From Apoda limacodes (taxonomy: Eukaryota > Arthropoda > Insecta > Lepidoptera > Limacodidae): a stretch of 64,000 bases of DNA. The notes below the pieces were generated by a model that saw only the letters and a program-made list of their open reading frames with translations, made no database searches and was not told the origin of the DNA. The DNA lies in assembly GCA_946406115.1 (NCBI GenBank), contig OX291542.1:35855321-35919320 (forward strand). Reading direction: 5' to 3'. Shown here piece by piece: positions 44,201-55,210 of the stretch (the stretch's first letter is position 1; the number at the start of each line of letters is the position of its first letter). A program made the position numbers and the translations under genes.

Positions 44201-44345
44201 TGAAGGACGTTGCGGGCGGGCGGGCGGGACGCGGCAGTCGGCGCGGAGGGGGGCGGGTGCGGTTTGCGAGCTCCAAAATGGTCCGACACGATGCAGACTC
44301 AACTGCTACCGCGACTCGCGTTGTCATTGTGGACCAGTAACCTTA
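44201..44345 (+). other. GC-rich block, candidate second exon or CpG-rich 5' region
   Basis: A pyrimidine-rich run ending 'cttgtcttacag' at 44200 could be a splice acceptor. If joined to the donor at 43832 the frame stays open for over 40 codons (including NGPTRCRLNCYRDSRCHCG). The block is dominated by 'gcgggcgggcgggcgggacg', and GC-rich DNA has few stops, so the open frame alone is weak. An independent small ORF (ATG at 44278, MVRHDADSTATATRVVIVDQ) also lies here. Confidence 0.2.
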
Positions 44346-44493
44346 CTTTGGACATATTTGTAGTAAATACTAATTTTTAACACAGAACCCCAAATAGATA
44401 TTTCAACATAAACTTAAAAACTTATATTTGCAAATTTTGCCTATTATTTTACTAGTTGTTTGCGTTTATACTTTTATTAAAAAAAATTTTTTT

Positions 44494-45023
44494 TGGATTC
44501 CGTACCCTTAGGGTGCCAACGGAGCCCTATTATTAAGACTACACTGTCTATCTATTAAAAGGCTCTAGCTTTTAGCCCGAAATTAATTTTTACAGAATAT
44601 GTGTTATAATGGAGAATTATTTATCAAATAATAAATAGTTAAAATTCAAGGGGAGTCCCCATACAAGAAACACGTTTTCGTTGATTTTGCTGGATCGTAA
44701 AAACAGAAAGACATACAAACTTCAAACTAGCAGTGAAAAATAGTGTGAACTCTAAATTATAACAACAAACAACAAAAAACCGGCCAAGTGTGACACGGGC
44801 CCAAGCATTACTATTTTTATTTAAAATTACCGGTACAGCGCCATCTAGCTTATCATTAAGAGAAACAGTAACACATTTCACACATCGGGCTTGTTCAGTA
44901 CTACGATGGGTGAACGCTAAGCAGCACACTTTTCTTTTGTTTGTGTTTGTAAATTACGTAAATGGTGGTAGGTACGAAAACCCTCGGTGCGCGAGTCCAA
45001 ATCTCACTTGGCCGATGTTTTAG
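44494..45023. mobile_element. Composite of 'ggttccgta' family pieces
   Basis: The left piece (44494 onward, minus orientation) starts 'ggattccgtacccttagggt' and has 'gagtccccatacaagaaaca'. At about 44778 'aaccggccaagtgtgacac' begins a plus-oriented end, and at about 45000-45014 'ctcacttggccg' is a minus-oriented end. So 44778-45014 is bounded by inverted 'cggccaagtg' words. Open frames on both strands are accidental. Confidence 0.6.
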
Positions 45024-45080
45024 GATTCTGTGGTCGACAAGGAACCCTTTTAGCTTAGCTCAAATACTAAATTTGAAATT

Positions 45081-45640
45081 GCCGTTTTAACGCACTGGCC
45101 ACTTTGAATAAAAATTAAATCTGTATAGTGGCAGATTTTGGAGAATAACTTCTTAAAGTTCTTCTAAACTTAAAAAAAAAACATGACATTTGATGTTTGA
45201 CTTTCAATTGTTTTTAAATTCAGCTTTAAACGTGAAGATGATTACAGCGAAAAGTTGGGTAACATTCGAATACGAGCTCTGAAGTGGGAGTAACACAGCA
45301 GAAATTGCTCGTAATGTAAATGCTGTGCTTAGAGAGCATACAGCTTACGAACGCACCGAGCGTCATCGGCTTTCATAGTATGGAAACTGTGACCTGAAAA
45401 ATGAACTACGAGGAAGACAGAAGGTACATAGCGATGAATTAAAGGCGATAGTGGAAGCCAATCCGTTTCAAATGATCAAAGAATTAGCGGCATGGTTCTC
45501 TAACAACTTGGCATACCCACAATATTGACTCATTTGCAACAATTATTAAATTAAAGAAAACTTGCTCGACGATAACGCCAGACCTCACACTGTTCGTGAA
45601 AGAGTTTTCACATTATTATGGGATTGTTATCATAAGCAAT
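45081..45640 (+). pseudogene. Mariner (Tc1/mariner, DD34D) deletion derivative, copy 1
   Basis: A 5' region ('gttttaacgcactggccact') is shared with the copy at 63.1 kb. An ATG at 45238 opens MITAKSWVTFEYEL; stops follow. The N-terminal DNA-binding half is readable (EIARNVNAV, GNCDLKNELRGRQKVHSDEL, KAIVEANPFQMIKELAA). At about 45565 it jumps from the 'HLQQIIK' codons straight to 'acgataacgccagacctcac', the second catalytic Asp motif (DNARPH), skipping roughly 150 codons including the first Asp. It cannot encode an active transposase. Confidence 0.8.
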
Positions 45641-45649
45641 TGTTTGGAA

Positions 45650-45765
45650 ATAATGCTACTTTCTACCATCACAAAGCTAGCCTTTGGCAGTAAATTCATC
45701 CTCACGTCTAAGAACCCGCGAACGGAATGAGCTCCCTGTCAATGTTTTTCTAAGCCTCTAGTAGC
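45650..45765 (+). mobile_element. LINE-A scrap fused to the mariner copy
   Basis: 'aatgctactttctaccatca' and 'cgaacggaatgagctccctg' with 'tcaatgtttttctaag' match LINE-A codons for TATFYHR and WNELPAKVFSK, with about 60 bp deleted between them. It begins where recognisable mariner sequence ends and stops at a short repeat. Confidence 0.7.
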
Positions 45766-45885
45766 AGTAGTCCGGTTGTTAGTCCGGTTGACCGAACTAC
45801 TGAAACTTTTAAGTTGCAATAGTTCTGTTGTGACATAGAACCGAACTATTTATACCTTTTTAGTAGCAGCAGTCCGGTTACTTAA
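45766..45885. repeat. Repeat built on 'gtagcagtagtccggtt' words
   Basis: 'agtagcagtagtccggttg', 'tagtccggttgaccgaacta', 'gaaccgaactattta' and 'agtagcagcagtccggtta' occur within 120 bp in direct and inverted order. This looks like the ends of a short inverted-repeat element inserted in the LINE-A scrap. Family unknown. Confidence 0.55.
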
Positions 45886-46679
45886 TAATTCAAACAAAAT
45901 ATATTTACAAACTATTTTATATCAAAAAAACATTTTTTTAGTAAAATTAACGTTATCTTAAAAATAACAAATGAGTGTCGAAAAACAAATGAATGTCTTT
46001 TTTTTATCATAAAAACCTTTTTTGAATTTTAAATATGTTTATAGTAAAAACAACCAAAATAATGTACCTACTACGTAATTCCAAATAAATTTTTCTTTTC
46101 TTTTTATCTTTTTTAAAGGTGCGTTCCGAATTAAAAATTCCAATTTTAATGCTTATTTTAAAATTCTTATAAGAATAATTATAATTACAACTTATTTATG
46201 CTTGTTGTATTTAATAATTTAACAGAATACAATTAATTATCTATTAAATAACATTAAACAAAACATTACCTTTTATGCAATAGTATCAAAAATTAGTAAA
46301 AAATAGTAAGAAAGAACTGCATTGCGGACGGTTTCATGATGTTTGTTTTTGTAGAATTTATAAAAACTAGGCTTTTCCACGCAGATTTATACGATTTTTA
46401 ACGACAAAGTGAGCTTTCCCGAGCCAGTGAGATGAAAACAATATTATTTATTCCCTCTCCCCAATCCTGACTTACTTACTTGTAGTTCGTCAGGAATTAG
46501 CAATTATTCTGTCCCTGGTTTTTTATTTAATTACAAAATTTATGCTGGTAATTTACGACGTATGAGAAATATTGACGATATTTGAAGCTGCGCGTGCTAC
46601 ATAAAAAACAAAAATGAAAATTGACATGTGTTTGACTTTTTTTAGTAGCTTAACTAACTTATTTATATTACTTAGTGTT
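45886..46679. other. No gene recognised
   Basis: Strongly AT-rich spacer with no supported feature. Confidence 0.5.
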
Positions 46680-46868
46680 TCAATACAAATTTTATACTTT
46701 TTTGGCTGAAGGACAAAGTATTGCATTATTGTAAGTAAGTATTATTGAAAGTATCAATAGAACTTCTTGCCAGAATTTCGGCAGAAAGTAACATTGTTTA
46801 CATTGTATTGACGATTCAAAGATGTTCTCGGAAACCTATTTGAATAAATATTGTTTGATTTGATTTTA
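46680..46868 (+). mobile_element. LINE 3' UTR/tail fragment
   Basis: 'gaacttcttgccagaatttc' with 'ggcagaaagtaacattg' and the end 'aacctatttgaataaatatt' plus 'gtttgatttgatttta' is a common lepidopteran LINE 3' end with a TTTGA-repeat tail. 26080-26176 has a related end. Confidence 0.5.
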
Positions 46869-47764
46869 TGTGATATATAAAGCCAGCTTAGATAAACTGC
46901 ATCAAAAGCAGTGTTGCGGCGACAGGTTCACCCTTGTCATGTAGGTCTAAAGTGGTTGGTTATAAGAGGCTGTTCACCACATTACGATGTGGGTGTGTAA
47001 TGTATATTAGCCGTTTTAAGATTTACAAAATTATATAAATATAAAATATATATCCTAGTTAAATGCCTCATGACATCTGCTACGTTGCATAAAATTAATT
47101 GAACATTTTCACATCATTAAATCCGATGATAATTGTTAAAAACAGCAACTCGAGTCAGATAGCTGTTCCTCGTTCGCGCTGGGGCCAAGAAGGATTTATG
47201 AGATCGTGGATTCGGCTTGGACGTTGAGAATGCTGTTATTTAGAGTGACTCAACGGTTGCTGTGAAATATGCTGATTGGGGAAGGCTCCGAGCTTACACT
47301 AAATCCACTCTTGTGTTCATCAACAAATCAAATATTATATTCTCAAATTGCTGGGAGCCTCTTTAAGCATTTAAGCATAATATTTTTACGCATATAAGCA
47401 TAACAATTTCAGCAAAACATTTTTGGCCCAAACAAGTATATCTTAACACCGAAATCAAAGAGAAAAAACTATTTTTTGTATTAATTTAGGTAATTATTAT
47501 ATATTTTTTTTAATTAGATGGAGGAAGGGAAATTATATGATAACTATATCATTATCGATATTTAGTAATATAAAGTATTTATAATTTCATTTAGACAGTT
47601 TGTTAAGTTTTTATTCTTAGTGTCCCGTGGTCAAACAAAAAATCCTTATAGTTTGGCCATGCCGTCTGTCCGTCGGACCGTCAATATTATATATGTATGT
47701 CACAGTAATTTTACAAGAATCTATTAAGACCCCATCAATGGAATGTGGTTCACGTATATATATT
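46869..47764. other. Unassigned
   Basis: 46900-47330 has mixed GC with no recognised coding. At about 47625-47700 'gtcccgtggtcaaacaaaaa' and 'gccgtctgtccgtcggaccg' are a decayed piece of a 'ggttccgta'-type repeat. Confidence 0.35.
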
Positions 47765-48504
47765 TACTAGCTTTTGCCAGCGGCTTCGCCCGCCCTAAAT
47801 TTGGTTATCGGCATAGGATTCTTACGGCAACTCTTCAATTATAAAAAAAAACACAGAAGGTAAAATATTTTTAAATAATACGTACCGCCCTTCCCCCTTA
47901 CTGCCCTATTGCCCTACTGCCCGCCAGCCTCGCTCATCATAAATGCGCGCGCAATATTTGATAATTATTTTGCTGCCACGTTATTTTAAAACTACGATAT
48001 CTCCTAAAATATTCATTGAAATCGAATAATGAACAGGGAATTTTGTTTTAAATTAAATGCTTGTTATGAATAACGTATTTATTTGGGTAAAGATTAATAT
48101 CATAAAAATACCTTCACAAATAATGCATTATTTTAGAACAAATATGGTTAGCATAGAAAGGTTATAGTGAGCCAACTTTAAAATATAGACATATGCTGTC
48201 GCGGACTTTTTTTTAGAACTTTTATAGGGGAACAATTCTGTCATACATTATTCTTGCAAACCTTTAACCGTTTACGCAGCGCACGCAGCGGAAGGTCTCA
48301 AAATAATAAAAAAAACCTCGATTTTGAAACATTTTTCATTAATGCTCCGCTCCTATTTGTGTAAGCGTGATGATATATAGCCTATAGCCTTTCTCGATAA
48401 ATGTGCTATCCAACACTGAAAGATTTTTTTAAATCCGACCAGTAGTTCCTGAGATTAGCGCGTTCAAACAAACAAACTCTTCAGCTTTATAAATTAGTAT
48501 AGAT
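47765..48504 (-). mobile_element. Near-complete 740-bp 'tagcttttgcccgcggcttc' element
   Basis: Plus-strand left end 'actagcttttgccagcggct' and right end 'actcttcagctttataaatt' with 'agtatagata' are the two recognised ends of this lepidopteran non-autonomous family. The internal 'tatagcctttctcgataaat' and 'gaccagtagttcctgagatt' fit. Non-coding. Helitron-like or MITE status is not resolvable by eye. Confidence 0.7.
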
Positions 48505-49242
48505 AATATAACCACTATAAATATATTAATCAGCAAAGATAAACAAATATTACCAAGTGTATCCTCGTATACGTAAAATAAGGATGTTATTTTAATATCG
48601 TAAAGATATCGGTTTGGTTCGAGCAAGATATCACCATGAACGCACTGTTGGAAAAACAAAATACTAGCACATAGACTTATATATACATTTCCAAGATTAC
48701 TTCAAAATCCTTAAATCTAATATTTTATTAAAAATAGCCAATACCATATCCATTACAAAAATCAAAGTTTATTTTCAGACAAACAACATTTTAGTAACGG
48801 GTGCGGAATCTTCTCATGTACTATATGCCTTAACTATATGTCTCAACATGTCCTATTACTATTACTTGTCGCACTGGAATTTTTATATTTATATTAAATA
48901 TTTTTACTGATTTTCGGTGTGCTAATCATTTCAGAATATTAATAATCACATAAAAATCAAGGATTTCGTTAAAGATTTTGGATAATTAATGTTCAGGTAA
49001 TCTGGTTTTTTACGACAAGAAATAAATCTTTTTGACGTCTCTGCCTGAGCCAGATGTCACATCTGTTTATTTATATTTTTGAAGACGAGCTATCAGATGA
49101 CAACGAAATTTATTTATAAACAATGGATTTTGTAATCATGTTTTTCTTAGTGTCTATAATTTGAATTCAGTTTTACATTTCTTTTTTGAAAATGCTCTTT
49201 GTCTGTATTTTATAACTTTAGATATTTATTTTAGTTTAATTT
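48505..49242. other. No gene recognised
   Basis: AT-rich; it includes whatever remains of the 5' region of the retrotransposon starting at 49243. Confidence 0.5.
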
Positions 49243-51869
49243 ATGGATAGTCCACCTAGGGAACTCTGCACTGGTTCATCCCGGGTTTTCACAATACCTA
49301 GCGGCCTTAATATCAACAAAGGTCTTGTAAATAATACAAAGCTCTTGTGTAAGCTTACTTTAAACACGTTACGTTTAACTTACGTTAAAGCCAGTTACTT
49401 TAAACAACAATGCTCACAATTTTCGCTATTTCGAAAAGTCCGAATTTTGAAACGTATACCTAAAGGTGCAAGATATTTAGCATCCGGTAAACTTTGCGAA
49501 CTTATTAACAAATGTGTTCGAACTAATGAATCTAAGGACTGGTATTCTCTTCTCACCTTTGCTTTCACAGCGTTGAGAGTGCCTTATCAATGTGATCAAC
49601 GTTCTTTGAAGGTTAAGGTGAAGGAAAATATTGATAATACTCGAATATCTTTCGATGACGAACCTATACTGCGCTCATTTTATAAAGCATTTAAATCAAA
49701 AGTTTATGTTGGAGACATAAGAGGTGCTGTCCGGTGACTTACCTCAGACTATTTGTTTGCTCCAAAAACTAACAATACTCTTTCTATTTTACAAGAAAAA
49801 CATCCCCCACCTTCGCATACTTTATTCTTTCCACCAGCACCAGACCTCACAAACCCTTTCCTAAAAATAACCTGGTACAGAAGTAGCCCGCGCAATTAGT
49901 TCTTTTTATAGAAGCTCCACTACTGGGTTCGACGGACTCCGTCCTGAGCCTCTGAAGGAACTCATTTCCTCATTAGCTGGTGATAATGGACCTCGTTTTA
50001 ACAGACTCACCAATCTTAAGAAACACTTACCAATCTTAGTAACTTCCTACCTAAAGGAATGCTTAATCCGGAAGTTTGTCCTTATCTATATGGGGCCCTT
50101 TTAGCCGCTTAGTTGCCAAAATTCGGTTGTCACGCCGTTAAGGAGGATATGGTTACCTACTTACAACCACGCCAACTGGGTTTTGCTACTCCTCAAGGTT
50201 GTGAAGCAGTGATACATTCAACAAGAACTTATGCGATGTTACCAGAAAACTCATGTCATGTTATAATAAAACTAGACATTAAGAATGCTTTTAATAGTTT
50301 AGAGAGAGACTTGATTATCTCAAAAGTGAAAGAAAAAATTCCATTACTCTACCCCTTTTGATATCAGTGTTATTCTTCCTCTAGTAACCTATTTTTTAAA
50401 GATGACTTAACTCTTTCAAAAGTGGGTGCTCAGGAAGGAGACCCTTTGGGTCCTTTGATTTTTAGTTTAGCTATTCAAGAAATCATTTCGTCATTAAAAT
50501 CACCTTTAAATATTTGGTATTTAGATAATGGCACCATTGGGGGAGTCCTGAAATCATTTTTGATGATATTCAACAGATTTTTCTACTTTTTTGAAGAGAT
50601 AGGTTTAGAAATAAATTTCAACAAATGTGAAATATTTCAATGTGGACCAGCGGCATCGAAATCAATTCCGCTTTTTAAATCTGTTATCCCCAATTTAAAA
50701 GTATTAGACCAAGAATCTTTCTGTTTACTTGGTGCCCCTATTTTTGCAAATGGAATTCCTGCTACTCTTGAAGCCATAGGGCAATCTAACAGCAGTCATA
50801 GAGCATCTTAAGCAGTTGTCTCCTCATGTTGCTTTAGTTTTACTCTGGAGCTGGTTTGCGTTGCCAACGTTAACACATACCATGAGAACCATTCCCACTT
50901 GGAATTCGCTGTGTAAAATATACGGGAATAGCTGCCTTTCTGGCCTCGTCACATGGAGTTGCTAGTCATGTCACTTGCATTTTACCTAACAATGGTGACA
51001 GACAAAGTTTGCCCTTTAAAGACGATGCCTTAACAGCTTGGTCAGCACTGGGACCAAACCATAGCCTACCTGATAAATTACATATTCAGAGAAATTAGGA
51101 TGATATCCATGCATGTTATATTCTTAATGAACTAATAAAAGATTCTAAAAACATCAACTTAGCACGACTACGCGCGGCTGCTAAACCTGAATCAGGTGCA
51201 TGGCTTAACGTTCTTCCCTCTCCTACCTTAGGTACACTTTTAGACCCTGATACTATAAGAATAGCCACGGCTCTCAGACTAGATTGTGAGATCTGTATTC
51301 CACATCGTCGTTTATGCGGATCTTTAGTCGAAAGCAATGGTAATCACGGTCTAAGCTGCATACGGTTACCAAGATAACACACCCTCAATGAAATAATTCG
51401 AAGAGCTCTAGTTTCTGCTAATATTCCCTCCATACTCGAACCAACCGGTCTCTTCAGAACCGATGGTAAAAGACCTGACGGACTTACTTTAGTTCCTTGG
51501 GAGAAAGGTCGATGTCTTTTATGGGATGCTACTTGTGTGAGCACTTTTGCTTCTTCATATATTAAAGGTACCCAGAAGGTTGCAGGTTATGCGGCAGAGA
51601 TTGCAGCAAGGAACAAACATGAAAAGTATTCAAACCTTGAATCTTCTTAGATTTTTGTCCCACTAGCGTTTGAAACCGGCACCTGGTGTACAGAAGCAAA
51701 AAAAATTGTTAAAAAATTATGTCATCTTATAAGACAGAGATGACATGTTCCCCGCACCGGATCATGTCTGGTTTAAAGGATTTCGCTAGCCATCCAACGT
51801 GGGAATGCGGCTAGCGTCATAAATACTTTTGAGCCAGATATGTTTAGAGGTGGATTTTTTGACCAATGA
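49243..51869 (+). pseudogene. Non-LTR retrotransposon of REL-endonuclease type (R2/NeSL/Hero-like), inactivated
   Basis: Open pieces in order: 49243-49737 (IPKGARYLASGKLCELINKC; LLTFAFTALRVPYQ); 49880-50030 (TTGFDGLRPEPLKELISSLA); 50113-50361 (RQLGFATPQGCEAVIHSTRT; KLDIKNAFNSLERDLI, RT motif A); 50422-50811 (GAQEGDPLGPLIFSLAIQEI, motif B; NIWYLDNGTIGG, motif C with YLDD changed to YLDN). Downstream in broken frames: zinc-knuckle-like CEICIPHRRLCG and GNHGLSC, then [18 protein letters not shown] and NKHEKY, the layout of a restriction-like endonuclease. It ends LAIQRGNAASVINTF with a stop at 51867-51869. At least five frame breaks and the lost catalytic Asp make it dead. Confidence 0.75.
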
Positions 51870-52077
51870 TGATTTATTTATTCATAAAAGTTATTCATAC
51901 AAGTTATTTATGTTAGTTTATGCTTTTTATTTTTTGATTGGGTTATTTTTAAGTTACTTATTTTAGATAAATTAGTTTTAAACGTTTAATGTATTTAATA
52001 ATCAATTTAATTGTGATATTAATTAAATTCGTTTTATATCTACGAGTGTATATGTACCTATATACGAGTAAATACAA
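51870..52077 (+). mobile_element. Probable 3' UTR of the REL-type retrotransposon
   Basis: AT-rich non-coding sequence between the stop codon and a 35-bp minisatellite. No poly-A is seen. The boundary of the element is not defined. Confidence 0.4.
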
Positions 52078-52256
52078 GTTAAATATGTTCTACATATATG
52101 TATATCTCAACTATACGTTAAATATGTTCTACATGTATATCTCAACTATATGTTAAATATGTTCTATATGTATATCTCAACTATATGTTAAATATATTTT
52201 ATATGTATATCTCAACTATATGTTAAATATGTTCTATATGTATATCTCAACTATAT
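52078..52256. repeat. 35-bp minisatellite, about 5 units
   Basis: Units start at 52078 (39 bp), 52117, 52152, 52187 and 52222, each 'gttaaatatgttctatatgt' plus 'atatctcaactatat'. The last four are exactly 35 bp apart. Confidence 0.9.
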
Positions 52257-52430
52257 ATCTATATGTCTCAGCAGGGTCTTGACCTTTTCTTTCTATTCTT
52301 ATTTTTGAATACTACCTAATTACCTAGTTGTAGGTTTTAAATGAAATAGGTACTTTCAGACTAATTTATTTGCAACAAATTAATATAAAGCGTGAATTGA
52401 ATGGGAAATAGATTCACAAATTAGCAATTC

Positions 52431-52771
52431 TCTAGAAAGGGACAACTTAGCCTCCCTGTGTGTACTTTCTACCATCGCACCAGTCGCCATCCGCAGGGAA
52501 TACATCCTCATACCTAAGAACCTAAATGGTCAGGTACAGTGCGGTTTCGGAGACTTCCTCCCGCGAATGCTTAGGTTGTGGAATGAGCTTCCTGTCCAGG
52601 ATTTCTCTAAAGACTACAGTACTGGGGTTCTTCAAGAAAGAAGTTATTAGATTTTTAAAGGATCGGCAACGTGCGAGTAATGCCCCTGGTGTGCAAGCGT
52701 CCATAGGCTTCGATAACCGCTTACCATCAGGCGGATACCAAGCTTGTTTGCCACCTTAATTGTATAAAAAA
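52431..52771 (+). mobile_element. LINE-A 3' fragment
   Basis: 'acttagcctccctgtgtgta' leads, after a small deletion, to 'ctttctaccatcgcacc', codons for FLPRMLRLWNELPVQDFSKD in broken frames, the 3' UTR ('cgcttaccatcaggcgga') and an A-rich tail at 52766-52780. Short frames on both strands are shadows of this piece. Confidence 0.85.
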
Positions 52772-54629
52772 AGAAAAAGGTCTAATTTTTTTAAATAATA
52801 AACACCGTTTATAAAGAATATAAAAAAAAACAATAATGTTTAAAATATACTACTTTATGTATTTCGCATCTTTCCTCCATATTTTGTTACTAACTTTGTC
52901 AGAAAAAAATTACGAGATGCTGCATCACAAAACTCACGCAATAATAAGACTTAATTCTTTGAGATCAGACTAAGGATAAATCAGTTACTACAGATAAATG
53001 TTTCGTATAATCAGATCAGTTAACTTAGGCCAGACTTATTCAATATAGTCCAATTAGCTATGCTTGAAATAGGCTTATAATAAAATAAGTGTGTGAAAGA
53101 TACTCTTTACAGTAACGTTTAAGAAAACGAACGAGCCCGTTTAAAGGCCGAGCTGCGACAAAGTGACCGATCCCAGACTAACTTTACCTGCTAGTGTCAG
53201 AACACAACCTATTATATGTATGTACAAGAGTAGAGACCACTAGTACGATGGGGTTCGAATGAATGTTTAAAACGTAAGAGTAAACCGCTCATAGTCTTGG
53301 CGAGCGGAAAAAATGCTTGTTATTGAATATTGATCATAATCTGACACTAAGCTGAGTGGCCTCTTATCATGATGAAAAAAAAAACAATTACTAGTTCCAT
53401 TTAATTTAATAAAACTTGCTAAATCCTTTTTCTACACAAAAAAAACTTGACATTTGAATGATCTCCAAACGTCAACAAGATTTAATTAAGTCGTTCTCTG
53501 TCCCTCGAGAGATAAGCTGTCAGTTATAAATATAATTCCTACAAATTTTCTTTGAATTTTCTAAAAATAACGAAGATAGAATTTATTAATCTCTACTACT
53601 AAACAAATTGTCTTCACCTGCTGGTTTGACTGATGACTGACACAGACGCGACTAATTTAAGGCGTAACTTCGAATGAATTTCGTGATTAATTCTCATTTA
53701 TTTTATTAAAATTCTATTTTATGGGGTAAAATAGCAGTTTATCAGGAGTTTATAGCCGTATATATGTGGTGAAAACAGATCACCGTTAAGAGGGCTCCCA
53801 ACGCGCATTTGCTGTATGGTCTTTTAGCTGAAGGTGACAATGTTGACCTCAAATAGAGCTCATTTTTCAGTGGCATAAATATATAATAAATAGGCGTACA
53901 GCTGAGCGTAAATAGTGGAAAATAATTAATTACAGTAATATCACATACGACATAAAAAATTTATCACAGTATTTTACTAGCTTTCATGAAATAAATTATG
54001 TTCCCACTTCTATGTAGTTAATAATGAGTTATGAATTAAAAATAGAAAAACGAGAGGTTCGGCCGTTATTTTTTTAATGCGATGGTTTAACAGATAGCTT
54101 AAACAAATACAGTAATTTACTAGTTATAGAACGTAGAAGGTCATTTTATTTTATTCCAGTCTGAAACTTGCAATAGGACAGTGGAATCGATTTTAAAAAC
54201 GACCAGAAAACTGCACATTTGACTAGGGCGCAGCCTTAAACCAAGTTAATGTATTATTGGCAACATATATCTTTTAAAATCAGAGAGATATGTGTGTTTA
54301 AAAACGCATTTCATATATGAAAATATTGCACCTATAGCAGCGAATGTTTGCAACAGGGAGTAGGTTCCTACCGCTGTACATGCTGCCAGTTGAGTAACTT
54401 ATCTGAAGGTCGTACCTCCATCGGACCAACTTTTTATAATATAGACGATTTTTATATCCCTGCGTATTTGGCGGTATATGAGAACGTTTGGAAACTTTAC
54501 TAAGTAACGACACTTCAGTATGCTAATGATAACAAATTATTGCGTATAAAACAATTTTTTAAAACTTATTTACAGGAAACTATTTTAACTCGCATAAGAT
54601 TTAACTATCATTAAATGCAGCAATAACAT
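52772..54629. other. No gene recognised
   Basis: AT-rich. 53110-53330 and 53755-53850 are slightly GC-richer but unassigned. The minus-strand frame at 54298-54513 has no recognisable domain. Confidence 0.5.
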
Positions 54630-54881
54630 AACATAGCCTACACTTCCTACTAACAATAACATACCCTACACTTCCTTCTAACAATAACATACCCTACACT
54701 TTCTTCAAACAATAACATACCCTACACTTCCTACAAATAATAACATACCCTACACTTCCTACTAACAATAACATACCCTACACTTTCTTCCAACAATAAC
54801 ATACCCTACACTTCCTACTAACATTAACATACCCTTCACTTACCACTAACAATAAAATATTCGACATTTCCTACTAACAAT
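54630..54881. repeat. 28-bp minisatellite, 9 units
   Basis: Units start at 54630, 54658, 54686, 54714, 54742, 54770, 54798, 54826 and 54854, exactly 28 bp apart, with consensus 'aacataccctacacttccta' plus 'ctaacaat'. The outer units are the most diverged. Confidence 0.95.
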
Positions 54882-55084
54882 GAGATGAAAGTAGTAAATA
54901 AAAAAATAATCTTCTAGTTTTGTGCATCCGGGGGCATTTAATATTAAGCAGTATGGGCGGAAAACATTTAATGTTAATAACCGAAATAGGAGATTTCCAT
55001 TAGTAGTAAGTATGAGTATGAGTATGGCAAACATGAGTGAGCTGTGAGGCTCTGGAATCGAAAAGTTCTACGACTAACTATGTG

Positions 55085-55210
55085 ACCGTCTCGTCCAGGA
55101 GACAAGAGACCGCAGAGCTTATACTTAATTGGCTCATAGGTTGAGTCTGGCTATCCAACGTGGCAACGCCGTCTTCATTTTGGACACTTTGATTGCAGTA
55201 AGAAATCATT
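55085..55210 (+). pseudogene. 3'-terminal fragment of the REL-type retrotransposon family
   Basis: Codons 55150-55200 read LSLAIQRGNAVFILDTF, matching the end of the 49.2-51.9 kb element (LAIQRGNAASVINTF). Upstream 'gacaagagaccgcagagctt' with 'atacttaattggctc' fits the preceding region in a shifted frame. No other part of the element is visible. Confidence 0.6.

Noticed and set aside
44639..45023. Overlapping open frames on both strands
   Set aside because: Both lie in composite repeat DNA bounded by 'cggccaagtg' words; no conserved motif.
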